A DNA stretch of 13,062 nt from an uncultured bacterium (GTDB lineage Bacteria > Verrucomicrobiota > Verrucomicrobiia > Opitutales > Intestinicryptomonadaceae): positions 1-13,062 of the forward strand of contig CAJMOT010000055.1 of NCBI GenBank assembly GCA_905214995.1, written 5' to 3'. The notes under the pieces are model-generated. The model did not search any database and was not told the DNA's origin. It saw nothing but the letters and a program-made list of their open reading frames with translations. The translations under genes and the position numbers were made by a program. This document shows, in pieces, positions 7,144 through 13,062 of this stretch (position 1 is its first letter; the number at the start of each line of letters is the position of its first letter).

Positions 7144-7149
7144 CCCCTT
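7144..7149 (-). promoter_or_regulatory. Ribosome binding site of the permease gene
   Basis: Read on the minus strand, AAGGGG lies 5 bases before the ATG at 7138 and just after the comM stop (TGA, 7155-7153). It is the strongest Shine-Dalgarno sequence in the window and decides the start against the much longer upstream frame. Confidence 0.75.
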
Positions 7150-7152
7150 TTG

Positions 7153-8685
7153 TCACTGCCTGTCGAGCGAGCGGTAGTTTATCGCTTCCAACAAATGGTG
7201 GGTCTGTATTTTTTCGGACGCGTCGAGGTCGGCTATCGTGCGGGAGACTTTCAGTATTCTGTCCCACGCGCGCGCCGACAGCCCGAGCTCTTCCATCGCG
7301 GCCGTGAGCATCGCCGTCTGCCGGCCGTCGAGCGCGCAGAATTTCGCGATTTGCGCGCCGGTCATCGAGGCGTTGACTTTCGCCGCCCGCTTTAACCCCG
7401 CAAACCTGCGCTTCTGGATTTCCCTTGCGGCCTCCACCCGCGCGCGGATTTCGGCGGACGTCTCGCTCTTTGCGGCCTTTGCGAGGTCGCTTATGGGCAG
7501 CGCAGAGGCCTCGACGTGTATGTCTATCCTGTCGAGCATGGGGCCCGACACCCGCGCCCTGTACGCCTGCACTTGCGCGGGCGTGCAGGAGCACCTCCTG
7601 CGCGGGTCGCCGAGGTATCCGCACTTGCATGGGTTCATCGCGGCCACCAACATGAATTTGCACGGGTAGGTTATCTTGCCCGCCGCGCGCGAGATCGTGA
7701 TCTTCCCGTCCTCCATAGGCTGGCGGAGGTTGTCGAGTATAGCCCCGAATTCGGGGAGCTCGTCCAGAAACAGCACGCCGTTGTGCGCCAGCGACACTTC
7801 CCCGGGCTTGGGGTTCGGCCCGCCGCCCGCAAGCCCCACGCGGCTTATCGTGTGGTGCGGGGCCCTGAACGGCCTCCTGAAAAACTTGTTTTCCGAAAAC
7901 TGCGTCAGCCCTGCGGCGGAGTATATGCCGAGGATTTCGAGAAATTCGTCGAGGGTCGGCAGGGGCATTATCGACGGAATGCGCTTTGCTATCATGCTCT
8001 TCCCCGATCCCGGAGGGCCAACCATCAGCAGGTTGTGTCCGCCCGCCACCGCGACTTCTACCGCCCTGCGGACTTGGCGCTGCCCCTTTACGTCGGCGAA
8101 GTCCGGCATTCCCTCCGACTGCTGGGGCAGGTTGAACGGCGATTCGGAGGCTTTCAGCGGCTCGAGCTCTATCTTGCCGCGCAGAAAATCTGCGAGTTCC
8201 CGCAGGTTGCGCGGGGCGTAGGCGTCAACCCCGTCCACGAGGGCGGCCTCCGCCGCTGACTCCGGCGGGAGTATCACGCCTTTCCTGCCGCTCCTGCGCG
8301 CGAGCAGCGCGAGCGACACCCCTCCGCTGATTTGCCGCAGCGCGCCGGAGAGGCTCAATTCGCCCGCTATTATGTAATCCGAAAATTTCGACTCGTCGAG
8401 CTCCCCCGTCGACGCGAGGATTCCGAGCGATATGGGCAGGTCGTAAATCGGCCCCTCCTTGCGTATGTCGCCCGGGGCGAGGTTTACCGTCATCTTGGTA
8501 AGCGGCATCGCAAACCCGCTGTTTGCCAGCGCCGACGACACGCGGTTTACGGACTCCTTCACCGCCGCGTCCGGAAGGCCCACGACGAAAGTCTTGGGCT
8601 CTCCGCGCTCGCCGGAGTTCACCTCTATTTCGACGGGCAGCGCCTCAACGCCCACGAGCGCGCCCGAATTGACTCTTGCTAACAT
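7153..8685 (-). CDS. comM: YifB/ComM family Mg-chelatase-like AAA+ ATPase
   Basis: This 510-residue protein is full length for the family. The N-terminal Lon-protease-S5-like domain covers about 1-180 (VNSGALVGVEALPVEIEV, FVVGLPDAAVKES, VNLAPGDIRKEGPIYDLPI, IAGELSLSGALR). The Mg-chelatase AAA+ domain follows, with Walker A GPPGSGKS (223-230), FRAPHHTIS (273-281), PGEVSLAHNGVLFLDELPEF with Walker B D308/E309, and a four-cysteine cluster at C353, C355, C365 and C367. The C-terminal helical domain ends in ARAWDRILKVSRTIADLD (471-488) and HHLLEAINYR. In other bacteria ComM is a hexameric helicase that promotes branch migration during natural transformation. Family membership is certain; a transformation role here is inference. 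The gene heads a two-gene unit with the permease and is divergent from pncC. Confidence 0.95.
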   Translation of the reverse strand: MLARVNSGALVGVEALPVEIEVNSGERGEPKTFVVGLPDAAVKESVNRVSSALANSGFAMPLTKMTVNLAPGDIRKEGPIYDLPISLGILASTGELDESKFSDYIIAGELSLSGALRQISGGVSLALLARRSGRKGVILPPESAAEAALVDGVDAYAPRNLRELADFLRGKIELEPLKASESPFNLPQQSEGMPDFADVKGQRQVRRAVEVAVAGGHNLLMVGPPGSGKSMIAKRIPSIMPLPTLDEFLEILGIYSAAGLTQFSENKFFRRPFRAPHHTISRVGLAGGGPNPKPGEVSLAHNGVLFLDELPEFGAILDNLRQPMEDGKITISRAAGKITYPCKFMLVAAMNPCKCGYLGDPRRRCSCTPAQVQAYRARVSGPMLDRIDIHVEASALPISDLAKAAKSETSAEIRARVEAAREIQKRRFAGLKRAAKVNASMTGAQIAKFCALDGRQTAMLTAAMEELGLSARAWDRILKVSRTIADLDASEKIQTHHLLEAINYRSLDRQ

Positions 8686-8704
8686 CTTGCCGGAATTTTT
8701 TACG

Positions 8705-8755
8705 CTGAAAAAATGTTTTGCAAAAATTATAATCTTTTGCGGGGCGTCCGCGCAA
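8705..8755. promoter_or_regulatory. Back-to-back promoters sharing a palindromic -10 (ATTATAAT)
   Basis: The palindrome ATTATAAT (8726-8733) contains TATAAT on both strands. On the plus strand CTGAAA (8705-8710) lies 17 bases upstream of TATAAT (8728-8733), facing pncC. On the minus strand TTGCGC (8755-8750) lies 18 bases upstream of TATAAT (8731-8726), facing comM. Both -10 boxes are perfect and the -35 boxes are partial. The same bases form both -10 boxes, so RNA polymerase could probably open only one direction at a time. A second, weaker plus-strand candidate, TTGATT (8781-8786) with CAATAT (8804-8809), would give an almost leaderless pncC mRNA. Confidence 0.6.
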
Positions 8756-8815
8756 GCCCAAAGGCGGAGAGGTTAATTTCTTGATTTCGGCGCGTGCGCG
8801 GGCCAATATGCGCGC

Positions 8816-9355
8816 ATGGAAATTTCCGAAGCGGACATGCGGCTGCGCGCCGCGGCGCGCGCGGCGTTCGACGCCTTTTGCGGCTCGGGGAAATCTCTCT
8901 GCGCCGCGGAGTCGTGCACAGGGGGGCTCGTGGCGTCGTCGCTGGTGTCGATTGCGGGCGCGAGCGGGTTTTTTAGGGGATCGGCCGTGTGCTATTGCGA
9001 CTCGGCGAAAATCTCGGCGCTCGGCGTCAGCCCCCTTACCATATCGGAGCATTTCGCCGAGAGCCGCCAGTGCGCCGAGGAGATGGCGCGCGGGGCTCTC
9101 GCGCTCTACGGAGCCGACGCGTCTGTCGCCGTCACCGGTTTTCTCGACGGCAATGTCGGCGGGAAGCCGGCGGAGCTTGCGGGGGCGGTTTTTCTGTGTT
9201 CCGCCGTCCGCTCGGAGAGAGGTGTTGAGACTTTCTGCGCGCGCCTCTCTCTCGACCCCTCCGCCGACAGAAATTTCAACAGGGCGACCGCCGCGGCGTG
9301 CGCGCTCGAGTCTCTGAAACACTCAGCCTGCGCATCTTTGCTCCGACGCCCATGA
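8816..9355 (+). CDS. pncC: Stand-alone CinA C-terminal-domain amidohydrolase (nicotinamide-nucleotide amidase, PncC-like)
   Basis: These 179 residues match only the C-terminal domain of CinA, with no N-terminal molybdopterin-binding-like domain. PncC deamidates NMN to nicotinic acid mononucleotide in NAD recycling. The catalytic-serine motif ESCTGG is at 32-37 (Ser33). The active-site region GSAVCYCDSAKISALGV (55-71) holds the family Tyr and Lys (Y60, K65). SRQCAEEMARGAL (83-95) and ADASVAVTG (100-108) follow, and R156 in FNRATAAACALE fits the C-terminal helix. One deviation: the usual TGIAGPGG loop reads TGFLDGNVGG (107-116). No ribosome site precedes the ATG. The last four bases overlap the sppA start (ATGA), which couples the two genes. 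Confidence 0.87.
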   Translation: MEISEADMRLRAAARAAFDAFCGSGKSLCAAESCTGGLVASSLVSIAGASGFFRGSAVCYCDSAKISALGVSPLTISEHFAESRQCAEEMARGALALYGADASVAVTGFLDGNVGGKPAELAGAVFLCSAVRSERGVETFCARLSLDPSADRNFNRATAAACALESLKHSACASLLRRP

Positions 9356-11121
9356 TAACCGCATTTTTGAGAAACTTTTGCGCGTCGCTTGCGGCGCTCG
9401 CCGTTTTTTTCGTCGCGCTCCCGCTTGCGCTTATGTTCGCGGCGGCGGCGTTCGTCGCGTCGCTCGGCGACAGCGGCAGGCCCTCCGGAGGAGTTCTCGT
9501 GCTCGACCTCTCGGAGGGCGTCGCCGAAACTTCGCCCGCCAAGCCGTCAGTGAATATCCGCGGCGGCTTCTTCAAAAGGCCTCCCGAGAGTTCGTTCGAC
9601 ATCTGTTCCAAAATCCGCGCAGCCGCCTCCGACCCGTCGATAGAGGCGATGCTCGTGCGCGGCTCTTTCGCGGATTCGGATTCCGGAGGGTCGCTCGCGC
9701 AGGCTTCGGAGATGCGCGCCGCCCTCGGCGTTTTTTCAAAGTCGGGCAAGCCCGTGTACGCGTATCTCGAAAACCCGACTTTCGCCGACTACTACCTCGC
9801 GAGCGCCGCGGATTCAGTTTTCATGAACCCTTTCGGGACTATGGAGTTCAAGGGGCTCTCGGCGCGCTCCCCGTTTTTCGGGGCGGCTCTCAGAAAGTAC
9901 GGAATCGGGGTCGCGCTCGTGAAGTCAGGCGAATTCAAGAGCGCGGGCGAAATTTTTACGGAGGAGAAAATGTCCGCCTCCCAAAAGTCGCACCTTGCAG
10001 GCGTGCTCGAATCCGTGTGGGGCGGGTGCGCGCGGCAGATTGCCCAATCGCGGAATCTTCCCGAGGCGCGCCTCGAAAAAATCGCGCGCGAATACGCGGT
10101 TTTCCCCGCTTCCGACGCCGAAAAGCTGGGGCTTGTGGACGGGCTTTTGTACGGGGGCGGGCTGGAGGATTTTCTCTCACAAAGGCACGGCAAAACGGGC
10201 GGGTCTTTCCGCCGCGCCGCGATGCGCGGATATTCACCGAAGGCGAAATCCGGCGCGGACAAAATAGCGATCGTGTCCATAGAGGGCGCGATAAGCGAAA
10301 CCTCTTCGCGCGGGCGCGCCGGAGCCGAGAAAATTTCTCGGATTTTGCGCGCGCTGGGCGACGACGCTTCCGTAAAGGCCGTGGTTCTTCGCATAGACAG
10401 CCCCGGCGGAAGCGCGTTTGCGAGCGAGTCAATCCGCCGCGAAGTCGAGGAGCTCTCCAAAAAGGCGAAAGTCGTATCGTCTCTCGGGGCGACCGCCGCG
10501 AGCGGAGCGTATTGGATTGCCACAGCCTCCGAAAAAATCTTCGCCGACCCGGCGACCGTCACCGGCTCGATAGGGGTGTTTTCCGTCGCGTTTTCGGTTG
10601 AGAAAATCGCCGCCGACCACGGCGTGTTCTTCGACGGGGCAAAGACCGCCCCGTTCGCCGATTTCATGTCCGCGACGCGCGGCGCCGACCGTGCGGATTT
10701 GGAAAAGCTCAAAAGCCTATGCGACGGAATCTACGAAAGGTTTGTTGAGCTCGTTTCAAAATCCCGCGGCATGGCGTTTGAAGAGGCGCGCAAAATCGCC
10801 GACGGAAAAATCTACGACGGCGCGCGAGCCGTGGAGCTCGGGCTTTGCGACGCGCTCGGCGGCGTAGAGGCCGCCATTGCCGAGGCCGCGCGCCTCGCCG
10901 GATGCGAAAGCTATTCCGTAATCCGCGCTCCGCTGCGCGACCCCATCGGCGAGTTCTTCTCCGAAGGCGCAGATCGCTCGGCTTCCTCAAAGCTCTCCGC
11001 CGAATTCAATGCCATCTTCGGCCGCGCGTCCGCTTTCGCCGAAGAGCTTGTCGAAAATTTCAATAGGCGCAACTCCCAAAAAATCTACCTCCTTGATTTG
11101 GCGAATGCTTTTGGCGAATAG
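9352..11121 (+). CDS. sppA: Signal peptide peptidase SppA, 67K type (protease IV)
   Basis: This 589-residue membrane-anchored serine/lysine protease degrades cleaved signal peptides at the periplasmic face. A single N-terminal membrane segment covers about 11-37. Two tandem S49/ClpP-like halves follow. The first (about 45-280) carries the general base: VKSGEFKSAGE, with K196. The second begins at KIAIVSIEGAI and has VLRIDSPGGSA and ATAASGAYWIA, with the nucleophile S384. The 188-residue Lys-Ser spacing is close to that in E. coli SppA. DPATVTGSIGV and DGKIYDGARAVELGLCDALGG complete the core. I chose the ATG at 9352 because it overlaps the pncC stop as ATGA and puts the membrane segment at the N-terminus; a GTG at 9298 would add 18 residues in a frame that is antisense-like to pncC. 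Paired with pncC, probably by genomic packing only. Confidence 0.93.
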   Translation: MITAFLRNFCASLAALAVFFVALPLALMFAAAAFVASLGDSGRPSGGVLVLDLSEGVAETSPAKPSVNIRGGFFKRPPESSFDICSKIRAAASDPSIEAMLVRGSFADSDSGGSLAQASEMRAALGVFSKSGKPVYAYLENPTFADYYLASAADSVFMNPFGTMEFKGLSARSPFFGAALRKYGIGVALVKSGEFKSAGEIFTEEKMSASQKSHLAGVLESVWGGCARQIAQSRNLPEARLEKIAREYAVFPASDAEKLGLVDGLLYGGGLEDFLSQRHGKTGGSFRRAAMRGYSPKAKSGADKIAIVSIEGAISETSSRGRAGAEKISRILRALGDDASVKAVVLRIDSPGGSAFASESIRREVEELSKKAKVVSSLGATAASGAYWIATASEKIFADPATVTGSIGVFSVAFSVEKIAADHGVFFDGAKTAPFADFMSATRGADRADLEKLKSLCDGIYERFVELVSKSRGMAFEEARKIADGKIYDGARAVELGLCDALGGVEAAIAEAARLAGCESYSVIRAPLRDPIGEFFSEGADRSASSKLSAEFNAIFGRASAFAEELVENFNRRNSQKIYLLDLANAFGE

Positions 11122-11178
11122 CTCCGTTTTGGGGAAAGCCGCCACTGGTCACGTACTAATGTACGCTCCTGTTTTGGG
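11121..11178 (+). repeat. Imperfect direct repeat just after sppA
   Basis: GCTCC-GTTTTGGG (11121-11133) recurs as GCTCC-T-GTTTTGGG (11165-11178), identical apart from one extra T and offset by 44 bases. The first copy begins on the last base of the sppA stop codon. The intervening stretch includes the hairpin CGTAC-TAAT-GTACG (11152-11165). The pair may be a small tandem duplication or the edge of an inserted element. Confidence 0.5.
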
Positions 11179-11380
11179 TAGGTATTAGTGGGGATAGCCC
11201 TGTTGCGAAGCAATGGGCGTAAGGGGCTACGCCCCTTCAATGGCTGGCGGCCCGTGCCGCCCTCGCTCTTCATCCAAAATGGATTCGCTCGCTTGGTTGC
11301 GCTGCGCGCAATCTGCGGGCGCGGTGCGCGCCGGCGGAAGGGTGGGGCAAGCTCCCCTTGCGGCGATTGGCAAAGCCAAT
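11152..11380. repeat. Array of short, tight-loop hairpins between sppA and the PEP-CTERM gene
   Basis: Within about 230 bases there are at least six perfect stems with 3-4 base loops: CGTAC-TAAT-GTACG (11152-11165), AAGGGGC-TAC-GCCCCTT (11221-11237), GGCGGC-CCGT-GCCGCC (11246-11261), TTGCGC-TGC-GCGCAA (11297-11311), GGCGCG-GTG-CGCGCC (11318-11332) and ATTGGC-AAA-GCCAAT (11366-11380). Others are looser: TTGC-GAA-GCAA (11203-11213), extendable with a bulge to 11198-11217, and GCAAG-CTCCC-CTTGC (11347-11361). At 11215-11234 GGGCGTA can also pair with TACGCCC, competing with the second hairpin. Stems differ in sequence while the geometry repeats. No T-runs follow, so these are not terminators. 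The frames crossing it look non-coding. It could be a dispersed hairpin-rich element or a structured RNA or leader. Confidence 0.6.
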
Positions 11381-11501
11381 GTGCCTACTCCCAATGTCTT
11401 CGGGTTGAAAAGGGAGAAGGAAATGGCGCAGTCGAAAGATATTGAAATAACTTATTTAAAAGGATTGACTTATTGGCGGAGAATGCATATCCCCATTTTT
11501 C
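11381..11501 (+). promoter_or_regulatory. AT-rich leader and possible promoter of the PEP-CTERM gene
   Basis: Base composition changes from GC-rich hairpins to AT-rich sequence from about 11430. TTGACT (11465-11470) is a possible -35 box, but the positions 16-18 bases downstream (around TATCCC, 11488-11493) are a poor -10, so this is weak. GGAG at 11478-11481 is about 20 bases from the ATG at 11502, too far for an ordinary ribosome site; it is nearer to an out-of-frame ATG at 11483. Confidence 0.25.
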
Positions 11502-11510
11502 ATGAAAAAT
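11495..11510 (+). promoter_or_regulatory. Perfect 16-base palindrome centred on the PEP-CTERM start codon
   Basis: ATTTTTCATGAAAAAT is its own reverse complement. In RNA it gives a 6-base-pair A-U stem with the 4-base loop CAUG, so the start codon AUG lies in the loop. The gene has no Shine-Dalgarno sequence at normal distance. The right half is fixed in part by Met-Lys-Asn codons, so chance contributes. Confidence 0.4.
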
Positions 11511-13028
11511 TTAACGCTTTTCCCCCTTTTTGGGCTTCTCATTTCCATCGCTTCCGGCGCGGCCGCGCAGGAAACGGAATATTCAAATTTGTATTACAAC
11601 AACGATCTCGCCGCCCGTCCCGGCAAATGGGAACACGGCTATTTGGGGGAGGCAAAGAACTGGAATGTCGGCTCCATAGACGGGCCGGTTTCGGAGTCCA
11701 ATCCAACCCAATACGACAATTTGTGGGTGTCGGCGACCATAACTTCGCAGACGGGATTTGTCACGGGTTGGGTGGGCAATATGAATTTCCACGATTTCAA
11801 CATGGATCTTTCGCTCGGTTCGGCGGCCGCGGATTTGTTCTGCACAGTCGAAAACCAGTCCGTCACGGCGTGGGGCGACATGAATTTCACGATAACTCCG
11901 GCCGATGCGGCGGGCGCAAGGCAGACCAATATTTTAATGGAGGACGATTCCTCTATTTCCGTAAGAGGCGATTTCAATTTGAACATAACGGGAAGCGCTT
12001 CTTTGAAAATTTGTTCGTCTTTGGACTACGGCCCGGATCCGTGGCCGGTTGTGGGGATATCGCAAAATTCCTCGTTTGTAGTAGACGGCGGCTTCAACAT
12101 CGTCCAGAATTTGCGCAACGGCGTTTACGAGCCGCTCGATTTGCGGATAAACACGGCTTTCTTTATGGTAAACGGCGTTATGGACGTGACGCAGAAGGCG
12201 GCGGGCTCGATAAATTTGGATTTGAAAGCCCAATTTTCAAGCAACATGCAGGTCGAGGGCGACGAATCTTACGATTCCAACATCTCTTTTGGAGGGCTAA
12301 GGGGAGACGCGAATATTCTCCTTTCGGATGCCTATTCCGGAGCCGCCGGGCGCAGCGTCTATATAAATTTCACCAATTCTTCCGCCGAGGAGTGGTCGGG
12401 AAATTTCACGAACGAAACGGGCCTTAAAACCCATATCGAAATGTTTGCAAGTTCGGGTTCCGGCGAACAGACGATGCGGTTTCAAACGGGCGGCGTCGAT
12501 TCGGTGGCGGTCGTCAACGGCGCGCTGAATCTGTATTCGACCGAAAGCATGGGAAATCTGTCTTTAAGCGGGGCGAACGCCAGGCTCGGGATAGCGGGAC
12601 AGAATCCTACGGGCGATTTTTCAACGCTCAGATTTTCCTCCGTCGAATGGTCGGCGGGCACGATAGAAATGGACATTATAGCCGTCGGAATGCACGACGC
12701 CATCGTCGTCGACGGCGCGTTCGACAAAACCTCTTCCGCTTCGGGGCTTTTCATAGAGCTTAATGTGGACGCCTACGATTTGGGCGTGTGGCTCGACGAG
12801 GAGGGGGTTGACTACATTGATTTTGAGTTGATAACTTTCGGCTCCACGAATATGAAAGACGGCGACATTTCGGTCGTCGCGCGCGACGGCGTGATATGCG
12901 AGCTTTTCGGATTCGATGCCGGAACGCTGACGGCGAGGCTTTCGCTCCAGCCCGTTCCCGAGCCGGCGGCGTTTGCGGCGGCGCTCGGCGCGCTCGCTCT
13001 GGCGTTTGCCGCGCGCGGAAGGAGATAA
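11502..13028 (+). CDS. PEP-CTERM sorting-domain exported protein of unknown function
   Basis: The protein has 508 residues. A clear signal peptide (MKNLTLFPLFGLLISIASGAA, cleavage likely after AAA or AAAQ near 22-23) starts it. The C-terminal sorting signal is VPEP (485-488), a hydrophobic alanine/leucine-rich helix (489-504) and a basic end RGRR (505-508), as recognised by exosortase. The body is rich in Ser, Asn, Gly, Asp and alternating hydrophobic residues, with stretches such as SGSASLKIC- and SSFVVDGGFNIV-like strands, suggesting a beta-helix or beta-sandwich passenger of the kind near autotransporter-associated beta-strand proteins. No enzyme motif is visible. Codons are less GC-rich than in the neighbouring genes (more AAT, TTT, TTG, GAT), hinting at different expression or a different history. 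No exosortase gene is in the window. It should be secreted and surface-linked; its ligand is unknown. Confidence 0.88.
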   Translation: MKNLTLFPLFGLLISIASGAAAQETEYSNLYYNNDLAARPGKWEHGYLGEAKNWNVGSIDGPVSESNPTQYDNLWVSATITSQTGFVTGWVGNMNFHDFNMDLSLGSAAADLFCTVENQSVTAWGDMNFTITPADAAGARQTNILMEDDSSISVRGDFNLNITGSASLKICSSLDYGPDPWPVVGISQNSSFVVDGGFNIVQNLRNGVYEPLDLRINTAFFMVNGVMDVTQKAAGSINLDLKAQFSSNMQVEGDESYDSNISFGGLRGDANILLSDAYSGAAGRSVYINFTNSSAEEWSGNFTNETGLKTHIEMFASSGSGEQTMRFQTGGVDSVAVVNGALNLYSTESMGNLSLSGANARLGIAGQNPTGDFSTLRFSSVEWSAGTIEMDIIAVGMHDAIVVDGAFDKTSSASGLFIELNVDAYDLGVWLDEEGVDYIDFELITFGSTNMKDGDISVVARDGVICELFGFDAGTLTARLSLQPVPEPAAFAAALGALALAFAARGRR

Positions 13029-13062
13029 CGGCGCGCGTTCGCCTCGGCATTTGCGGCGGGGG

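Noticed and set aside
7139..7663. N-terminal extension of the permease frame up to 7663
   Set aside because: Those residues are basic and out of frame with comM, which is certain. The strong ribosome site at 7144-7149 fixes the start at 7138.
9298..9351. GTG start of sppA at 9298, 18 residues longer
   Set aside because: It would overlap pncC by 58 bases and put polar residues before the membrane segment. The ATGA overlap at 9352 is the usual coupling arrangement.
11152..11380. CRISPR array
   Set aside because: The units have different sequences and irregular spacing. There are no identical direct repeats of 25-40 bases and no cas genes.
11188..11445. 85-residue frame inside the hairpin array as a small protein gene
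   Set aside because: No ribosome site, no recognisable domain, and composition explained by GC-rich palindromes.
11213..12427. 404-residue plus-strand frame through the hairpin array and into the PEP-CTERM gene
   Set aside because: It is Arg/Phe/Gly-rich and out of frame with the PEP-CTERM gene, which has a signal peptide and a sorting signal. It arises from a lack of stop codons in another frame.

Overview
The window reads as chromosomal DNA of a GC-rich Gram-negative bacterium, most likely Verrucomicrobiota and perhaps the Opitutales. The reasons are a PEP-CTERM surface protein with a VPEP signature, a ClpX-like ATPase of unusual architecture, a secreted glycosidase-family protein, a menaquinone/ubiquinone methyltransferase and a 67K-type SppA. 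The taxonomic call rests on gene content and family resemblance, not on a search.

Layout: bases 1-3707 hold a minus-strand cluster, read right to left: a ClpX-like AAA+ unfoldase, ubiE one base downstream, then a secreted six-hairpin glycosidase-like protein that runs off the left edge. The last protein seems to lack the middle of its catalytic domain. Bases 3708-3907 are an AT-rich divergent control region with a terminator-like hairpin and an inverted repeat inside the leader of the next operon. Bases 3908-5575 (plus) encode an IHF/HU-family protein and, 3 bases on, histidyl-tRNA synthetase. Bases 5576-5815 are a gene-free junction between convergent transcription units. Bases 5816-8685 (minus) carry comM/yifB followed by an AzgA-type purine permease. 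A compact back-to-back promoter sits near 8705-8755. Bases 8816-11121 (plus) carry a stand-alone CinA C-terminal-type amidohydrolase (pncC) and sppA, overlapping by 4 bases. Bases 11122-11501 have no convincing gene but contain a dense run of short, mostly perfect, tight-loop hairpins. Bases 11502-13028 encode the PEP-CTERM protein.

How they fit: most of the window is housekeeping (translation, protein quality control, quinone and NAD metabolism, nucleobase uptake, DNA architecture). The two accessory-looking ends are the glycosidase-like exported protein on the left and the hairpin array plus PEP-CTERM protein on the right. The best candidates for something undescribed are the mini-hairpin array at 11152-11380, the core-deleted glycosidase at 1-1267, the ClpX-like protein without a zinc domain and with a replaced RKH loop, and the attenuator-like leader of the IHF-hisS operon.
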